Under the pieces are notes generated by a model. That model was not told where the DNA came from, searched no databases, and saw nothing but the letters and a program-made list of their open reading frames with translations. From the NCBI RefSeq assembly GCF_018613855.1, contig NZ_JAGGPK010000012.1, forward strand, positions 112,308 to 176,307: DNA of 64,000 nucleotides, in the 5' to 3' direction. Origin of the DNA: Arthrobacter sp. ISL-30 (GTDB lineage: Bacteria > Actinomycetota > Actinomycetes > Actinomycetales > Micrococcaceae). Positions within the stretch are counted from its first letter, which is position 1, and every line of letters starts with the position of its first letter. Positions 16,876 to 26,477 of this stretch are shown in pieces. Position numbers and translations under genes: made by a program.

Positions 16876-17814
16876 TCACTGGCGTAGGTCGAGCGCTTCG
16901 AGGAGTCGCTTGACGGAGCCGCCGAGGTTCCACTCGGCGGCGAGAGCCTCGAGTTCGGCGCGCGAATCACCGACGACGGGGTGCAGCTTAGCGCCCGCCT
17001 GCTCGAGCGTCGGCAACTCGAGGTCGCGCACCACCTTCACGACGGCGGGCGCGACCTGGAGGTAGTCTGCGGCCGCGGCGAGCCTTGCCCGCACAGGTGC
17101 GGACAGCCCGCTTCCAGGATCCATTGCGGCAGCGAGCAGCCCGTCGAGCGTGCCGTACTCGCCCAGCAGCGCCGCCGCCGTCTTCTCACCAATGCCAGCG
17201 ACGCCCGGCAAGCCGTCGGAGGTATCGCCACGCAGGATTGCGTAGTCGGCATACTGCTCGGGCAGCACACGGTACTTGCCGACGACGACCGCGTCGGTAA
17301 TGACTTCGAGGTTCCTCATGCCGCGCGCCGTGTAAATCACCCGCACCTGACGGGCGTCGTCGACGACCTGGAAGAGATCCCGGTCCCCGGTCACCACGTC
17401 GACCGGAAGCTCGGCGTGGCTCGCGTAGGCGCCGATGACGTCGTCGGCCTCATGTTCAGCAGCCCCTACGACGGCGATACCAGCGAGGTCCAGCACCCTC
17501 ACGATCATCGGAATCTGCGCCTCGAGCGCGTCCGGCACGACCTCCACGTCGGGGGCAGCCACTACCACCTGTGCAACCCGATGCGACTTGTAGCTCGGGA
17601 TGAGGTCGACCCGCCATTGCGGACGCCAATCATCGTCCCAACACGCAACCAGGTGCGTCGCGCCGTAGTCGGTGGTGAGCCGCGCGATCATGTCGAGCAG
17701 GCCCCGCACGGCGTTCACCGGTATGCCGTCGGAGCGGCGGATCGTGTCGGGCACGCCGTAGAACGCACGAAAGTACAGCGACGCAGTATCGAGCAGCATC
17801 AGGCGCTGAAGCAT
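16876..17814 (-). CDS. 5'-3' exonuclease (PolA N-terminal/FEN type)
   Basis: A 312-residue stand-alone homologue of the DNA polymerase I 5' nuclease domain. Acidic metal-binding blocks are visible at LLDTASL, WDDDWRPQWR, EADDVIGA and TGDRDLF, followed by the helix-3-turn-helix DNA clamp GLPGVAGIGEKTAAALL. An AGGA-type RBS precedes the ATG. It would process flaps or RNA primers during repair and replication. It is followed 11 bp upstream on the same strand by a DinB-like gene, so the two may be co-transcribed. Confidence 0.9.
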   Translation of the reverse strand: MLQRLMLLDTASLYFRAFYGVPDTIRRSDGIPVNAVRGLLDMIARLTTDYGATHLVACWDDDWRPQWRVDLIPSYKSHRVAQVVVAAPDVEVVPDALEAQIPMIVRVLDLAGIAVVGAAEHEADDVIGAYASHAELPVDVVTGDRDLFQVVDDARQVRVIYTARGMRNLEVITDAVVVGKYRVLPEQYADYAILRGDTSDGLPGVAGIGEKTAAALLGEYGTLDGLLAAAMDPGSGLSAPVRARLAAAADYLQVAPAVVKVVRDLELPTLEQAGAKLHPVVGDSRAELEALAAEWNLGGSVKRLLEALDLRQ

Positions 17815-17825
17815 AACTTATCCTG

Positions 17826-18341
17826 TCACGAACGCGCCTGCGCAGGCTTTAGCCCCTTGGCATACGCAGCCTGTCCCACATGTTGGAGGCAGTCGGCAAT
17901 GGTGCTTACGAGTCGCACCCCGAGAGTGACTGGCGGGTCCCAGCGGATGTCGACGATCCGGTCGAGGGCTTCGTCGTCGACGGTGTTCAGAAACTGCACG
18001 GTCTGCCGATGAACGGCTTCGTAGTAGTCCAGCAACAGCTGACGCGGCGCCCGCACCGCATCGACCTGGTCCGACGAATGCCCGTAGCCGGTGTCGCGAT
18101 CGTTCAACGGGAGGTTGAAACGGCCGGCAAACCCCTGCGAGGTCCAGACGGGTTCCAGGCCCGCGGCCTCTCCCACCTGCACGTCCTCAATCCTGCCAAG
18201 GTGCCAGATCAGCCAGGCAATCGAATTTCCGTTGCCCGCGGGCCTGCGGATCAGAACCTGGTTGTCGATTCCCTCAAGAACCTCGGCCACAGTTTCATGG
18301 ATACGGCCGTAAGCGTCCAGCAGCAATTCGCTGGATTTCAT
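17826..18341 (-). CDS. DinB superfamily protein (DUF664-like)
   Basis: A 171-residue four-helix-bundle protein. It starts MKSSELLLDAYGRIHETV and has the helix SIAWLIWHLGRIEDVQV with one of the metal-binding histidines of DinB-like proteins; a second occurs in QHVGQAAYAKG. Members often act as bacillithiol- or mycothiol-dependent transferases; the substrate here is unknown. The start was set at the Met that opens the first conserved helix. The frame is open far upstream, but that part is antisense to the HhH-GPD gene. Confidence 0.85.
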   Translation of the reverse strand: MKSSELLLDAYGRIHETVAEVLEGIDNQVLIRRPAGNGNSIAWLIWHLGRIEDVQVGEAAGLEPVWTSQGFAGRFNLPLNDRDTGYGHSSDQVDAVRAPRQLLLDYYEAVHRQTVQFLNTVDDEALDRIVDIRWDPPVTLGVRLVSTIADCLQHVGQAAYAKGLKPAQARS

Positions 18342-18461
18342 CGAGTCCCCTCTCGCTCCACTTTCGCTGAGCCCTATGGTTCCATGGAAGCCACACTTCC
18401 CAACAGGGCAACCGACGATGGTATCCATGACGCGGACCAGACCAGGTGGGAGGATGGGCGC

Positions 18462-19046
18462 ATGGAACTGCACATCACTGGAGACCCCGCCGCCGACAAA
18501 CTGCTCAGCGATGACGCATTCGCGCTGCTTACGGGCATGCTGCTTGACCAGCAGGTGACCATGGAGTCGGCGTTTGCCGGACCCGAAAAGATTCGGGCGC
18601 GCCTCGGGTCCGTGGATCCTGCCGCGATTGCCGAATATGACCCGGCAGGCTTCATTGAGCTCTTCAAGGAACCCCCGGCCGTCCACCGCTTCCCCGGTTC
18701 CATGGCCGGCCGGGTCCAGGCCCTCGCCGAGACCGTGCAGCGCGATTGGAATGGGGACGCAACTGCCATCTGGGCCCGGGGCGACCCTGACGGCCAGGAC
18801 GTTCTCCGCAGGTTGAAAGGATTGCCTGGATTCGGGGAGCAAAAGGCAAAGATCTTCCTGGCACTACTAGGCAAGCAGTGCGGACTCCAGGCGGAAGGCT
18901 GGCGCGAGGCCGCCGGTCCCTACGGCCAGGAGGACGCATTTCTTTCTGTCGCTGACATCGTGGACCCGGAGTCGCTGAGGAAAGTGCGCGCCAGCAAGCA
19001 GGCTGCCAAAGCTGCAGCCAAGTCGGCGAAGGCATCAGGACGCTGA
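18462..19046 (+). CDS. HhH-GPD-type base excision DNA repair protein
   Basis: A 194-residue compact helix-hairpin-helix glycosylase-like protein. The core LLTGMLLDQQVTMESAFAGP and the hairpin LKGLPGFGEQKAKIFLALLG are typical of the small actinobacterial HhH-GPD group. The tail is Lys/Ala-rich (KQAAKAAAKSAKASGR), likely DNA-contacting. The ATG at 18462 has GGGAGG about 8 bases upstream and begins with MELHITGDP, the usual N-terminus of this group. It is divergent from the DinB-like gene and ends at a strong hairpin. Confidence 0.9.
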   Translation: MELHITGDPAADKLLSDDAFALLTGMLLDQQVTMESAFAGPEKIRARLGSVDPAAIAEYDPAGFIELFKEPPAVHRFPGSMAGRVQALAETVQRDWNGDATAIWARGDPDGQDVLRRLKGLPGFGEQKAKIFLALLGKQCGLQAEGWREAAGPYGQEDAFLSVADIVDPESLRKVRASKQAAKAAAKSAKASGR

Positions 19047-19059
19047 TAAGCGGTTGAAG

Positions 19060-19089
19060 CACGACGGCGGCCAGCGGGCCGCCGTCGTG
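19060..19089. terminator. bidirectional hairpin terminator
   Basis: A perfect 13-bp GC-rich stem (CACGACGGCGGCC with GGCCGCCGTCGTG) around a 4-base loop, placed between the convergent HhH-GPD and methyltransferase genes. A pyrimidine-rich stretch follows on the plus strand. Confidence 0.8.
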
Positions 19090-19116
19090 GCTTGCTCTCC
19101 TTCGGGTTGAAATGGG

Positions 19117-19695
19117 TTAGGTTCGCTCCGCGATGCCGAGGATGTGTGTGGCGGCCGGGAAAGGGAGGCGGGTCTCGGGGAAGGAGATCTTCTCTAATTG
19201 CGTAATAGTGAATCCGGCGGTGGTAATGGCGGTTTGGGTGTCGCGGCTGGTGTGGCAGCCGCCAAACAGCAGGGGCCAGAAGGTGGCATCCGCGACGTAC
19301 TGGACGCGGCGCATGGCATGCGATTCGGCTTGGACATGTTCGAAGAAGCGCAGTTGTCCACCTGGGTGCAGTATGCGATGGAGCTCGGCCAGGGCGGCGC
19401 CCTGATCGCTCACAGAGCACAGAGTCAGGCAAGCGACGGCCGCGTCGAATGAGGCGTCGTCGGCAGGGAGTTGCTCGGCGCGGCCGTCGACAACTTCGAT
19501 GTCGAGCGGGGCGTTGCGGGCGTTGTCCTCGGCGAGGGTCCGCAGTCGCAGTTCCGGCTCCACTGCCACGAGGCGCGTCACCTCGAGTGGGTAGTGCGGG
19601 AAGTTCAGACCGTTGCCCGCGCCGATCTCGATCACCTCTCCCGACAGCCCGTCCAAGAGTCGCTTGCGATACTCATTGATACCGGCCATTCCCAA
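19117..19695 (-). CDS. class I SAM-dependent methyltransferase
   Basis: A 192-residue Rossmann-fold methyltransferase. Motif I is VIEIGAGNGLNFPHY, the acidic end of strand 2 is VAVEPE, and motif post-I has DASFDAAVACLTLCSV. The middle FFEHVQAE and C-terminal FWPLLFGGCHTSRDT match the UbiE/METTL7-like group of small-molecule methyltransferases. The substrate is unknown. It is convergent with the HhH-GPD gene; 184 bp of non-coding sequence separate it from the glycosyltransferase gene. Confidence 0.88.
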   Translation of the reverse strand: MGMAGINEYRKRLLDGLSGEVIEIGAGNGLNFPHYPLEVTRLVAVEPELRLRTLAEDNARNAPLDIEVVDGRAEQLPADDASFDAAVACLTLCSVSDQGAALAELHRILHPGGQLRFFEHVQAESHAMRRVQYVADATFWPLLFGGCHTSRDTQTAITTAGFTITQLEKISFPETRLPFPAATHILGIAERT

Positions 19696-19879
19696 GGCGG
19701 GGCCTGCGATTTTCGCCTAGAAGCGAGCGAATAATGGCCTATTCGTTGATTGTGCCATTGCTGGTCACCGTCTTTCTCTGCAGGAACGCCCGCTGGCCTC
19801 CATTAATATCAACCCCTCAAGGATGCTTACGGGGGCAGCCCACGCCAACGCCGTCATAGCGGGTGACCCTGCCCGGGGC

Positions 19880-21007
19880 TTAGCCGGAGAGTTCGGCCAG
19901 TAACCGCGCGCCGGTTAGCGCGCCGTCGGCCCCGCGAAGCCTCCGTCCTACAGCGGAAGCTGCAAGACGAATGGCCTCCGAGTCCAGCACAATGCCGAGG
20001 GCACGGGCAATCTCATCCGTGGGTGCCGAAGCCTTGATCAGCAGCCCGGCGCCGGCGTCCTGTACCGCCTGACCCACCATTCGCTGATCGAGCAAGGGAT
20101 GCATGGGGGCGGCCACCAGGGGCAGGTCGTGCGCGAGCGCGAGCATGGTAGTGGCGTGCCCGCCGTGTCCGAGCACAGCATTGCACTCGGGCATGACCTC
20201 CCTGTCCGGGAGATAATTGTGCACAGCCACGTTTGACGGCGCCTGAATCGCGGCCGGATCAATCGCAGGCCCGGTTGTGAGGATCACCTCGACCGGCATT
20301 TCTGCCACCGCATTCACTGCTTTCTGCATGAACGCCTCCTGCACGTTGAAAGCGGTGGTGCTCAAGCTGATCAGCACACGCGGTATGGAACCAGGGGCGG
20401 TCCCGCGCGCTGGACGGTCAACATCCACCACGGCTCCCGACCACAACACCTTCCCGTTCTGGTTCCCGATACCCTTCCTGCCGGGGCTGCCGGCCGGGTC
20501 AAGCCACCGATCCGCGCATACCAGAACCCGCTGGGCTTGACTCATCACTCGCCGAGGGCCCAGTCCACGCATGGCCAGCGCCGCCGTGATTGGGGTCCGG
20601 CGGAACGGGCCGTCGAAAAACGAGTAGAAGCTGTGCATCAGGACCACTGTGAAGAGCCCTGCCTTGGCGGCGGCGTCAATGGCGCCCAGCAGCAGGCAGT
20701 CCACAATGACCACGTCCGGCCGTTCCTTCCTGGCTTCCTCCACAACGTCTTGTGCGATGCCGGCGTCGGTGAAAACGGAAACCAGCATGGAGATTTGCCG
20801 CAGGGTGGGCATCTGCACCGCCATGTCCATCTGCGGCGAATGGCGGTACGGCTGGAACTCCGCTCCCGAAGCCCTTATTGCAGCAGCCTGCTGTGGATGG
20901 CCGAGAAAGCGTACCTGGTGCCCGAGCCGTACCAGCTCGCAGGCAATGCCGACGGCGGGTGGCAGGTTCCCGCCGGCGTCGAGCGTTGCAAAGAGGAAGT
21001 TCGACAT
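19880..21007 (-). CDS. glycosyltransferase, UGT/macrolide-GT type (GT1)
   Basis: A 375-residue GT-B enzyme. The N-terminal acceptor domain opens FLFATLDAGGNLPPAVGIACEL. The C-terminal nucleotide-sugar domain has the GT1 signature around NAVLGHGGHATTMLALAHDLPLV with HPLLDQRMVG. Such enzymes glycosylate lipids, polyketides or xenobiotics. No biosynthetic cluster surrounds it. A degenerate copy of its last 19 codons occurs at 26421-26477. Confidence 0.88.
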   Translation of the reverse strand: MSNFLFATLDAGGNLPPAVGIACELVRLGHQVRFLGHPQQAAAIRASGAEFQPYRHSPQMDMAVQMPTLRQISMLVSVFTDAGIAQDVVEEARKERPDVVIVDCLLLGAIDAAAKAGLFTVVLMHSFYSFFDGPFRRTPITAALAMRGLGPRRVMSQAQRVLVCADRWLDPAGSPGRKGIGNQNGKVLWSGAVVDVDRPARGTAPGSIPRVLISLSTTAFNVQEAFMQKAVNAVAEMPVEVILTTGPAIDPAAIQAPSNVAVHNYLPDREVMPECNAVLGHGGHATTMLALAHDLPLVAAPMHPLLDQRMVGQAVQDAGAGLLIKASAPTDEIARALGIVLDSEAIRLAASAVGRRLRGADGALTGARLLAELSG

Positions 21008-21293
21008 TGAATCCTCCGGGTTCAGGAACGGTACTTCCGGTGGCAGAAGCCTAGCCCCTCCGCTGTTTCCTGGGCAGAGTCAGCAGATGCGCAGAGACTC
21101 CCGGTCTGGGCGCTCTCCGCCGCTGATAGCCGAAACCAACGCTGGCTAGCCTGGCTGTCTTAGCAAATCACGCCGGCGACACGGTCAACACATCATTGCC
21201 CAGTTGCTTGACCGCCCCTAAGCTGTGCATCGAGGGCAGCAGGACGGTTTCCGGACCGCGGCACCGCGTCGCAGCCCGCGAAGGAAAAGTAGC

Positions 21294-21497
21294 ATGGCAA
21301 CAGGTACGGTCAAGTGGTTCAACGCGGAAAAAGGCTTCGGCTTCATCGCGCCCGATGACGGCAGCAAGGACGTTTTCGCACACTACACAGCCATTAAGGG
21401 CGGTGGATACCGCTCGCTCGAAGAGAACCAGAAGGTCTCCTACGACGTCGAGCAGGGGCCGAAGGGCCCCCAGGCGCAGAACATCCACCCCATTTAG
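21294..21497 (+). CDS. cspA: cold-shock protein, CspA family
   Basis: A 67-residue single OB-fold protein with RNP1 (KGFGFI) and RNP2 (VFAHY) motifs; it opens [16 protein letters not shown]. It binds single-stranded nucleic acid and acts as an RNA chaperone. The ATG at 21294 is preferred over the longer frame from 21225 because it matches the universal family start and follows GAAGGAAA about 9 bases upstream. The 5' untranslated region is long and GC-rich, as is common for csp genes. Confidence 0.95.
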   Translation: MATGTVKWFNAEKGFGFIAPDDGSKDVFAHYTAIKGGGYRSLEENQKVSYDVEQGPKGPQAQNIHPI

Positions 21498-21755
21498 CCT
21501 CACACTTCACTTGTACTGATGAGCTTCGCGCCCTTCGCGGTGCTCACCGGAACGTTGGCAATGATCGGCTTGCTCTACTGGCACGCAACGTTTACTGATC
21601 GTTTACGCGCAGTGCCCTGATCGTTCCTGCAACTGGACAAGACTATGCAGTCGAGCTGTTTATCAAATCGATAGCTATAACAGCCCGAAACTGGCAAGCC
21701 CAGCTATAAGCTTGCCGGACATGCTCCGATTCCAGTCCAGAAATGAGTCCTGATC

Positions 21756-22832
21756 GTGCGTAAATTGCAGACTTTGGTTGCCGCCGCCGTCGCTGTCACC
21801 CTTCTCGCCGGATGTGGAGGGGGCACAGCTTCGCCCGCCGCATCAGGTGAAGCCTCCACGGCTCCAGCAGCCGGTTCCGGCGAGACCCTGGTGATCTATA
21901 CCAATTCCAACGGCGAAGGCCGCGGGGAATGGCTGACTACCAAGGCCTCGGAGGCTGGCTTCAAGATCGAGGTTGTGGGTGCCGGTGGTGCAGATGCCAC
22001 CAACAAACTGATCGCCGAGAAGAACAACCCTATTGCCGACGTCGCCTTCGGACTGAACAACATGTACTTCTCGCAGATCAAAGCCGAGGATGTTCTTGAA
22101 CCGTATGAACCGGCGTGGGCCGGCCAAGTGGACAAGGAACTGGGCGACGGAGAGACGTACTGGCCGCTGGTCAAGCAGGCCATCCTCCTCGGCTACAACT
22201 CGGACAAGTTCTCCAAGGATGCGGCCCCGCAGGACTGGACGGATCTGTGGACCAAGGACGAGTTCAAGGACCGCTATGAGCGGGTCACCGGCCTAGGCAC
22301 GGCCACGGCACAGCTAGTCTTCGCTGGCATTCTCAGTCGCTACCGGGACGACTCCGGTGATCTGGGCATCTCCGACGAAGGCTGGAAGCAGGTAGAGCAG
22401 TACTTCCAGAATGGCAGCCCCGCCGTTGCCAAGACCGACCTCTTTGCCCGCATTGCGTCCGGCGAAGTGGACATGGGCCAAATGCCGTCCTCGATCATCG
22501 CCGAACGCGAAAAGTCCTTCAAGGTCAACGTTGAAACAGTCATCCCGTCCCTGGGTGTCCCCCTGGCCGTGGAACAGGTTGCCCTGGTGAAGGGAACAGA
22601 GAAGAAGGAACAGGCCCAAAAGTTTATCGACTGGTTCGGCAGCGCGGATGTCCAGGGGGCCTGGGCACAGCAGTTCAACTCCATGCCGGTCAACAAGGGC
22701 GCCGAAGCCAAGGCTAACCCGGAGGTGGTGGACTTCTTCGCCAGCCTCAAGCAGCAGGACATCGACTGGGAGTTCGTCCAGGAGAACATGGGCGCCTGGG
22801 TGGAGAAGATCGAACTCGAGTACATGACGTAG
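21756..22832 (+). CDS. ABC transporter substrate-binding lipoprotein (family 1, Fe3+/phosphonate/spermidine-like)
   Basis: A 358-residue binding protein starting at GTG. It has a signal peptide with lipobox LLAGC (Cys about 20), a Ser/Ala-rich linker, then the periplasmic-binding fold (LVIYTNSNGEGRGEWL). The class includes AfuA/FbpA iron binders and 2-aminoethylphosphonate and thiamine binders; the fold resemblance does not settle the ligand. It is the first gene of a three-gene importer, 43 bp before the ATPase. No Fur- or IdeR-like site was found upstream. Confidence 0.88.
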   Translation: MRKLQTLVAAAVAVTLLAGCGGGTASPAASGEASTAPAAGSGETLVIYTNSNGEGRGEWLTTKASEAGFKIEVVGAGGADATNKLIAEKNNPIADVAFGLNNMYFSQIKAEDVLEPYEPAWAGQVDKELGDGETYWPLVKQAILLGYNSDKFSKDAAPQDWTDLWTKDEFKDRYERVTGLGTATAQLVFAGILSRYRDDSGDLGISDEGWKQVEQYFQNGSPAVAKTDLFARIASGEVDMGQMPSSIIAEREKSFKVNVETVIPSLGVPLAVEQVALVKGTEKKEQAQKFIDWFGSADVQGAWAQQFNSMPVNKGAEAKANPEVVDFFASLKQQDIDWEFVQENMGAWVEKIELEYMT

Positions 22833-22875
22833 TCCGATCCCCCGCCCACCCACGGTTCCATCAGACAGGTTTCGA

Positions 22876-23940
22876 ATGATCCGCTTGGACAGCATAGAAG
22901 TTTCCTTCGGCGATTTCACCGCCATCCCGCACCTTGACCTGCACGTCCACCCAGGGGAGTTCTTCACTCTGCTGGGCCCCTCGGGCTGCGGAAAAACGAC
23001 GGCGTTGCGCACCTTGGCCGGTTTCATCCAGCCCTCAGGGGGCAGCATCCATGTGGACGGCAAGGATGTCACGCGGCTTCCCAGCGATAAGAGGCAGGTG
23101 GGCATGGTGTTCCAAAACTATGCCCTGTTCCCCAGCATGAGCGTGTGGGAGAACATCGCTTTCGGTCTGCGGGTGAGAAAGGAAAAGCCGGCGAACAGCG
23201 ACCGCCTGGTTCGGGATATTGCCAGGCGCGTGGACCTCAGTGATGAACAGCTTTCCAAGAACGTGGCGGACCTGTCCGGGGGCCAGCAACAACGGGTGGC
23301 GGTGGCACGTGCATTGGTGCTGCGGCCTAAGATCCTGCTGCTGGACGAGCCCCTCTCCAACCTGGACGCCAAGCTCCGGCACCAGCTCAGGCAGCAGCTC
23401 AAGGACCTGCAGAGCGAATTCGGCATCACGACCGTGTACGTGACCCATGACCAGGACGAGGCCTTGGCAATGAGTGACCGTGTGGCTGTGTTTAACAAGG
23501 GCGTGGTGGAGCAGGTGGGGACTCCGCAGGATATCTACGAAAATGCCGCGACAGAGTTCGTGTGCAACTTCATCGGGGACAGTTCGGTCTTGACGCCAGA
23601 GTTTGTCGCCGAACTGAACCGGCTTTCGGGGGCGGGGCTCAGCAGCGAAGCCAACTCCTACCTGCGGGTGGAAAAGGCGTCCCTGGCCAGGCCCGCGGAC
23701 GGCGGCACCGCCGTCGGCCTTCCCGGAACAGTGGTGTCCCGCACTTATCACGGAATGCACAGCCGCTATGTGGTGCGCTGCCATGGCTCGAACATCCGCC
23801 TGCTGGTCAAGGAGGACGGCGCAGTGCAGCCGGAGCCTGGAAGCGCCACCATTGTGTACCTTCAGCCGGCGCACGTCCTCCAGTACCACCAGTCCGGCGC
23901 CGCGCTGATGGCGGATGAAAAGGCAGAAGCCCTGCCATGA
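22876..23940 (+). CDS. ABC transporter ATP-binding protein with TOBE domain
   Basis: A 354-residue importer ATPase. Walker A is GPSGCGKTT (about 36-44), Q-loop VFQNYALFP, signature LSGGQQQR, Walker B ILLLDEP, H-loop VYVTHDQ. The C-terminal 100 residues form a TOBE-type beta domain (LPGTVVSRTYHGMHSRYVV) as in iron, polyamine and phosphonate importers. It would power uptake by the permease encoded next; the two genes overlap by 4 bases (ATGA). Confidence 0.95.
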   Translation: MIRLDSIEVSFGDFTAIPHLDLHVHPGEFFTLLGPSGCGKTTALRTLAGFIQPSGGSIHVDGKDVTRLPSDKRQVGMVFQNYALFPSMSVWENIAFGLRVRKEKPANSDRLVRDIARRVDLSDEQLSKNVADLSGGQQQRVAVARALVLRPKILLLDEPLSNLDAKLRHQLRQQLKDLQSEFGITTVYVTHDQDEALAMSDRVAVFNKGVVEQVGTPQDIYENAATEFVCNFIGDSSVLTPEFVAELNRLSGAGLSSEANSYLRVEKASLARPADGGTAVGLPGTVVSRTYHGMHSRYVVRCHGSNIRLLVKEDGAVQPEPGSATIVYLQPAHVLQYHQSGAALMADEKAEALP

Positions 23941-25757
23941 GCGGCACCTCGGCCCGCAGCATGCTTCGGTCCCCCTTCGTCCTGGTTGTTGGGGCGGTGC
24001 TCACTTGGTTCGTCGCGGCGTTCCTCGTGTGGCCCAATCTGAACGTATTGATCGCAACGTTCTTTCCGGACGGCAGTTTCTCGGGCCGGGCGGCGGAAAA
24101 GCTCTTCTCATCCCAGCGCGCCATGAAAGCGCTGGGCAACAGCTTCCTGCTAGCGGTGGCGTTGTCCATCACGGTGAACCTGGTGGGAATCTTCATTGTC
24201 CTGGTGACGCACTACTTCCGGATCCGGGGCTCCAGGATTCTTTTCCTGGGCTATGCCTCGACTTTCATCTACGGCGGGATCGTGCTGGCCGCCGGTTACA
24301 AGTTCATATATGGGGACAAAGGAATCGTCACGTCGCTGCTGATGAAAGTGTTCCCCGACATGGATCCGGGGTGGTTCTCCGGGTTCTTCGCCGTCCTGGT
24401 GGTGATGACCTTTGCCACCACCACCAACCACATGCTGTTCGTGGCCAGCGCGCTGAAGGGCATCGATTACCAGACCATTGAAGCGGCCCGGAACCTGGGG
24501 GCCTCGACGTGGACCATCCTGCGTCGGATTGTGCTGCCCATGCTGAAGCCCACGCTGTTCGCTGTCACCATCCTGTCCTTCCTGACCGGACTGGGTGCCC
24601 TGAGTGCTCCCCAAGTTCTGGGCGGGCGTGATTTCCAGACCATCACGCCGATGATCCTGACGTTCACCAACAGCCCCACCTCGCGGGACTTAGCCGCACT
24701 ACTGGCCGTCATCCTGGGCGTGGCAACCATGCTGATGCTCGCGGTGATGTCCCGTTTGGAAAAGGGCGGCACCTACTTTTCGATATCGAAAGTATCCTCG
24801 GCACTGCAGAAGCAGGACATCAGCAACCCCGTCGCCAACGTTGCCGTCCATGCTGTGGCTTACCTGCTGTTTGCGGTATACACCCTGCCGGTGGTGCTCA
24901 TCGTGGTGTATTCGTTCGCCGACGGTGCCGCGATCCAAACCGGCCAGATCGCGCTGGACAGCCTGACGCTAGACAACTACGTGCGGGTGCTGACACAGCA
25001 GTCAGGGCTGCGACCGTTCATCGTGAGCGTGATCTACAGCGCTCTGGCGGCCCTCATCGCCGTCGGCGGCCTGCTGTTCGTGGCCCGGCTGCTACAGAGA
25101 TACAAAAACTGGGTGGCTTCCGTCTTCGAATACCTGCTGCACATTCCCTGGATCCTGCCGTCTGCGCTTCTGGCCCTGGGCCTGATCATCAGCTACGACC
25201 ACCCCAACCCGCTGGTGGGCGGGACGGTGCTCACAGGAACCACCGTGATCTTGCTGATTGCCTTTGTCACGGTGAAGATTCCGTTTACGCTGCGCATGCT
25301 CAAGGCCTCCTTTGAGTCAGTCAACGCATCACTGGAGGAAGCGGCGGCCATTATGGGTGCGAAGACCCTGTATGTGTTCCGGAGGATCCTCCTGCCGCTG
25401 GTGCTGCCGGCGGCTTCCGCCATCACGGCTCTGAACTTCAACAGCATGCTGGATGACTATGACACCGCCATCTTCCTGGCCCACCCGCTGGTGCAGCCCC
25501 TGGGCCTGGTAATTAAGGCGAATACCGACGGCGCCGAAGGGGTGCAGGGCGTAGCCAACACGTTCGTCTATACCGTGCTCCTGATGGTCATCACCGGGGT
25601 GACTATGTATCTCGTCTATGGCCGAGCCAGCAGGCGCGGCGCAACGGGAAAGCGCGCCCGGGCATTGCCGCCGGTGCAGCCGATGACCGCATCGATCCCA
25701 GGTTCCCCCGTGGGCGAGGCGCTGGACGGCAAGGAGTCAGCAGCGCCGGTGCGCTGA
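23937..25757 (+). CDS. ABC transporter permease, two fused membrane domains
   Basis: A 606-residue permease with two consecutive six-helix BPD_transp_1 domains (about 15-280 and 300-575). Each carries an EAA loop that contacts the ATPase: TIEAARNLGASTWTILRRIVLP and SLEEAAAIMGAKTLYVFRRI. The fused layout is typical of Fe3+ (FbpB), thiamine (ThiP) and 2-aminoethylphosphonate systems. The C-terminal 40 residues are hydrophilic and probably cytosolic. It completes a self-contained importer with the two upstream genes. Confidence 0.93.
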   Translation: MSGTSARSMLRSPFVLVVGAVLTWFVAAFLVWPNLNVLIATFFPDGSFSGRAAEKLFSSQRAMKALGNSFLLAVALSITVNLVGIFIVLVTHYFRIRGSRILFLGYASTFIYGGIVLAAGYKFIYGDKGIVTSLLMKVFPDMDPGWFSGFFAVLVVMTFATTTNHMLFVASALKGIDYQTIEAARNLGASTWTILRRIVLPMLKPTLFAVTILSFLTGLGALSAPQVLGGRDFQTITPMILTFTNSPTSRDLAALLAVILGVATMLMLAVMSRLEKGGTYFSISKVSSALQKQDISNPVANVAVHAVAYLLFAVYTLPVVLIVVYSFADGAAIQTGQIALDSLTLDNYVRVLTQQSGLRPFIVSVIYSALAALIAVGGLLFVARLLQRYKNWVASVFEYLLHIPWILPSALLALGLIISYDHPNPLVGGTVLTGTTVILLIAFVTVKIPFTLRMLKASFESVNASLEEAAAIMGAKTLYVFRRILLPLVLPAASAITALNFNSMLDDYDTAIFLAHPLVQPLGLVIKANTDGAEGVQGVANTFVYTVLLMVITGVTMYLVYGRASRRGATGKRARALPPVQPMTASIPGSPVGEALDGKESAAPVR

Positions 25758-25834
25758 ACAGCCAGCCGGGAGCCGGAGGGTTGGCTTAGCCGCCGTTTCC
25801 GGAAGCGTCCACGCTCTCGGGCAGAATGTATTGC

Positions 25835-26419
25835 ATGACCCTCACGACGTTCGCCCTCATCCGCCATGGCCAGACAGACTGGAATGCGCAGCGCCGGCTG
25901 CAAGGGTCTACCGACATTCCACTCAACGACGTCGGCCGTGGCCAGGCGCGCGACGCCGTCGCCGTCCTTTCCCGCTACGACTGGGATGCGATCGTGTCCT
26001 CGCCGCTGAGCCGTGCTGCGGAAACCGCCGACCTGATTGCCGCCGGGCTGGGGCTCGACGTCGCCCGACGCGTGCCGGAACTCAGCGAGCGTAGCTTCGG
26101 ACCCGCAGAGGGCCTGCAGGCTGGCCCTGAACTGGACGCGCTGCGCATTCCCGGCGGTTTCCGAGGCGCAGAAAGCGAAGACGAGGCAGCCTGCCGCGGG
26201 TTGGCTGCCCTGGATGCACTAGCCGAGGAGTTCCGCGGCGGCCGCGTCCTGGTCGTAGCCCATGGCACGCTCCTCCGTGTAAGCCTCAGCCGCGCCATCG
26301 GCCGCACCCTGCAAAGCATCGACAATGCCCTGCTCAACCTGGCCCATCACCATGTGATTGACGGCTGGCAGCTCGAATACTTCAACGGTGAACGGACCGT
26401 TGCCGCCGTCGAGGTTTGA
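25835..26419 (+). CDS. histidine phosphatase family protein (phosphoglycerate mutase-like)
   Basis: A 194-residue single-domain phosphatase. The catalytic motif LIRHGQTDWNAQRRLQG gives the phospho-accepting His near residue 10, with SSPLSRAAETA supplying the second Arg and VVAHGTLLR the second His. It is typical of broad-specificity phosphatases related to GpmB and CobC. ATG 25835 starts directly at the first strand; 25826 is three codons earlier. The start lies 77 bp after the permease gene. Confidence 0.9.
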   Translation: MTLTTFALIRHGQTDWNAQRRLQGSTDIPLNDVGRGQARDAVAVLSRYDWDAIVSSPLSRAAETADLIAAGLGLDVARRVPELSERSFGPAEGLQAGPELDALRIPGGFRGAESEDEAACRGLAALDALAEEFRGGRVLVVAHGTLLRVSLSRAIGRTLQSIDNALLNLAHHHVIDGWQLEYFNGERTVAAVEV

Positions 26420-26420
26420 C

Positions 26421-26477
26421 CTAGCCGGCGAGTTCGGCCAGTAACCGCGCGTCGGTTGGAGCGCCGTCGGCCTCGCC
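26421..26477 (-). pseudogene. relic of a glycosyltransferase C-terminus
   Basis: Reading leftward, 18 codons and a TAG encode GEADGAPTDARLLAELAG, closely matching the C-terminus of the glycosyltransferase at 19880 (GADGALTGARLLAELSG). The DNA is about 85% identical over 55-60 bp with no wider similarity. It is a leftover of a paralogous or duplicated gene. Confidence 0.65.

Noticed and set aside
17880..18461. Plus-strand N-terminal extension of the HhH-GPD protein
   Set aside because: It is antisense to the DinB-like gene, and a strong RBS and the family start support ATG 18462.
21498..21755. Possible riboswitch before the ABC importer
   Set aside because: Only short AT-rich stretches are present; no conserved riboswitch core could be recognised by eye.
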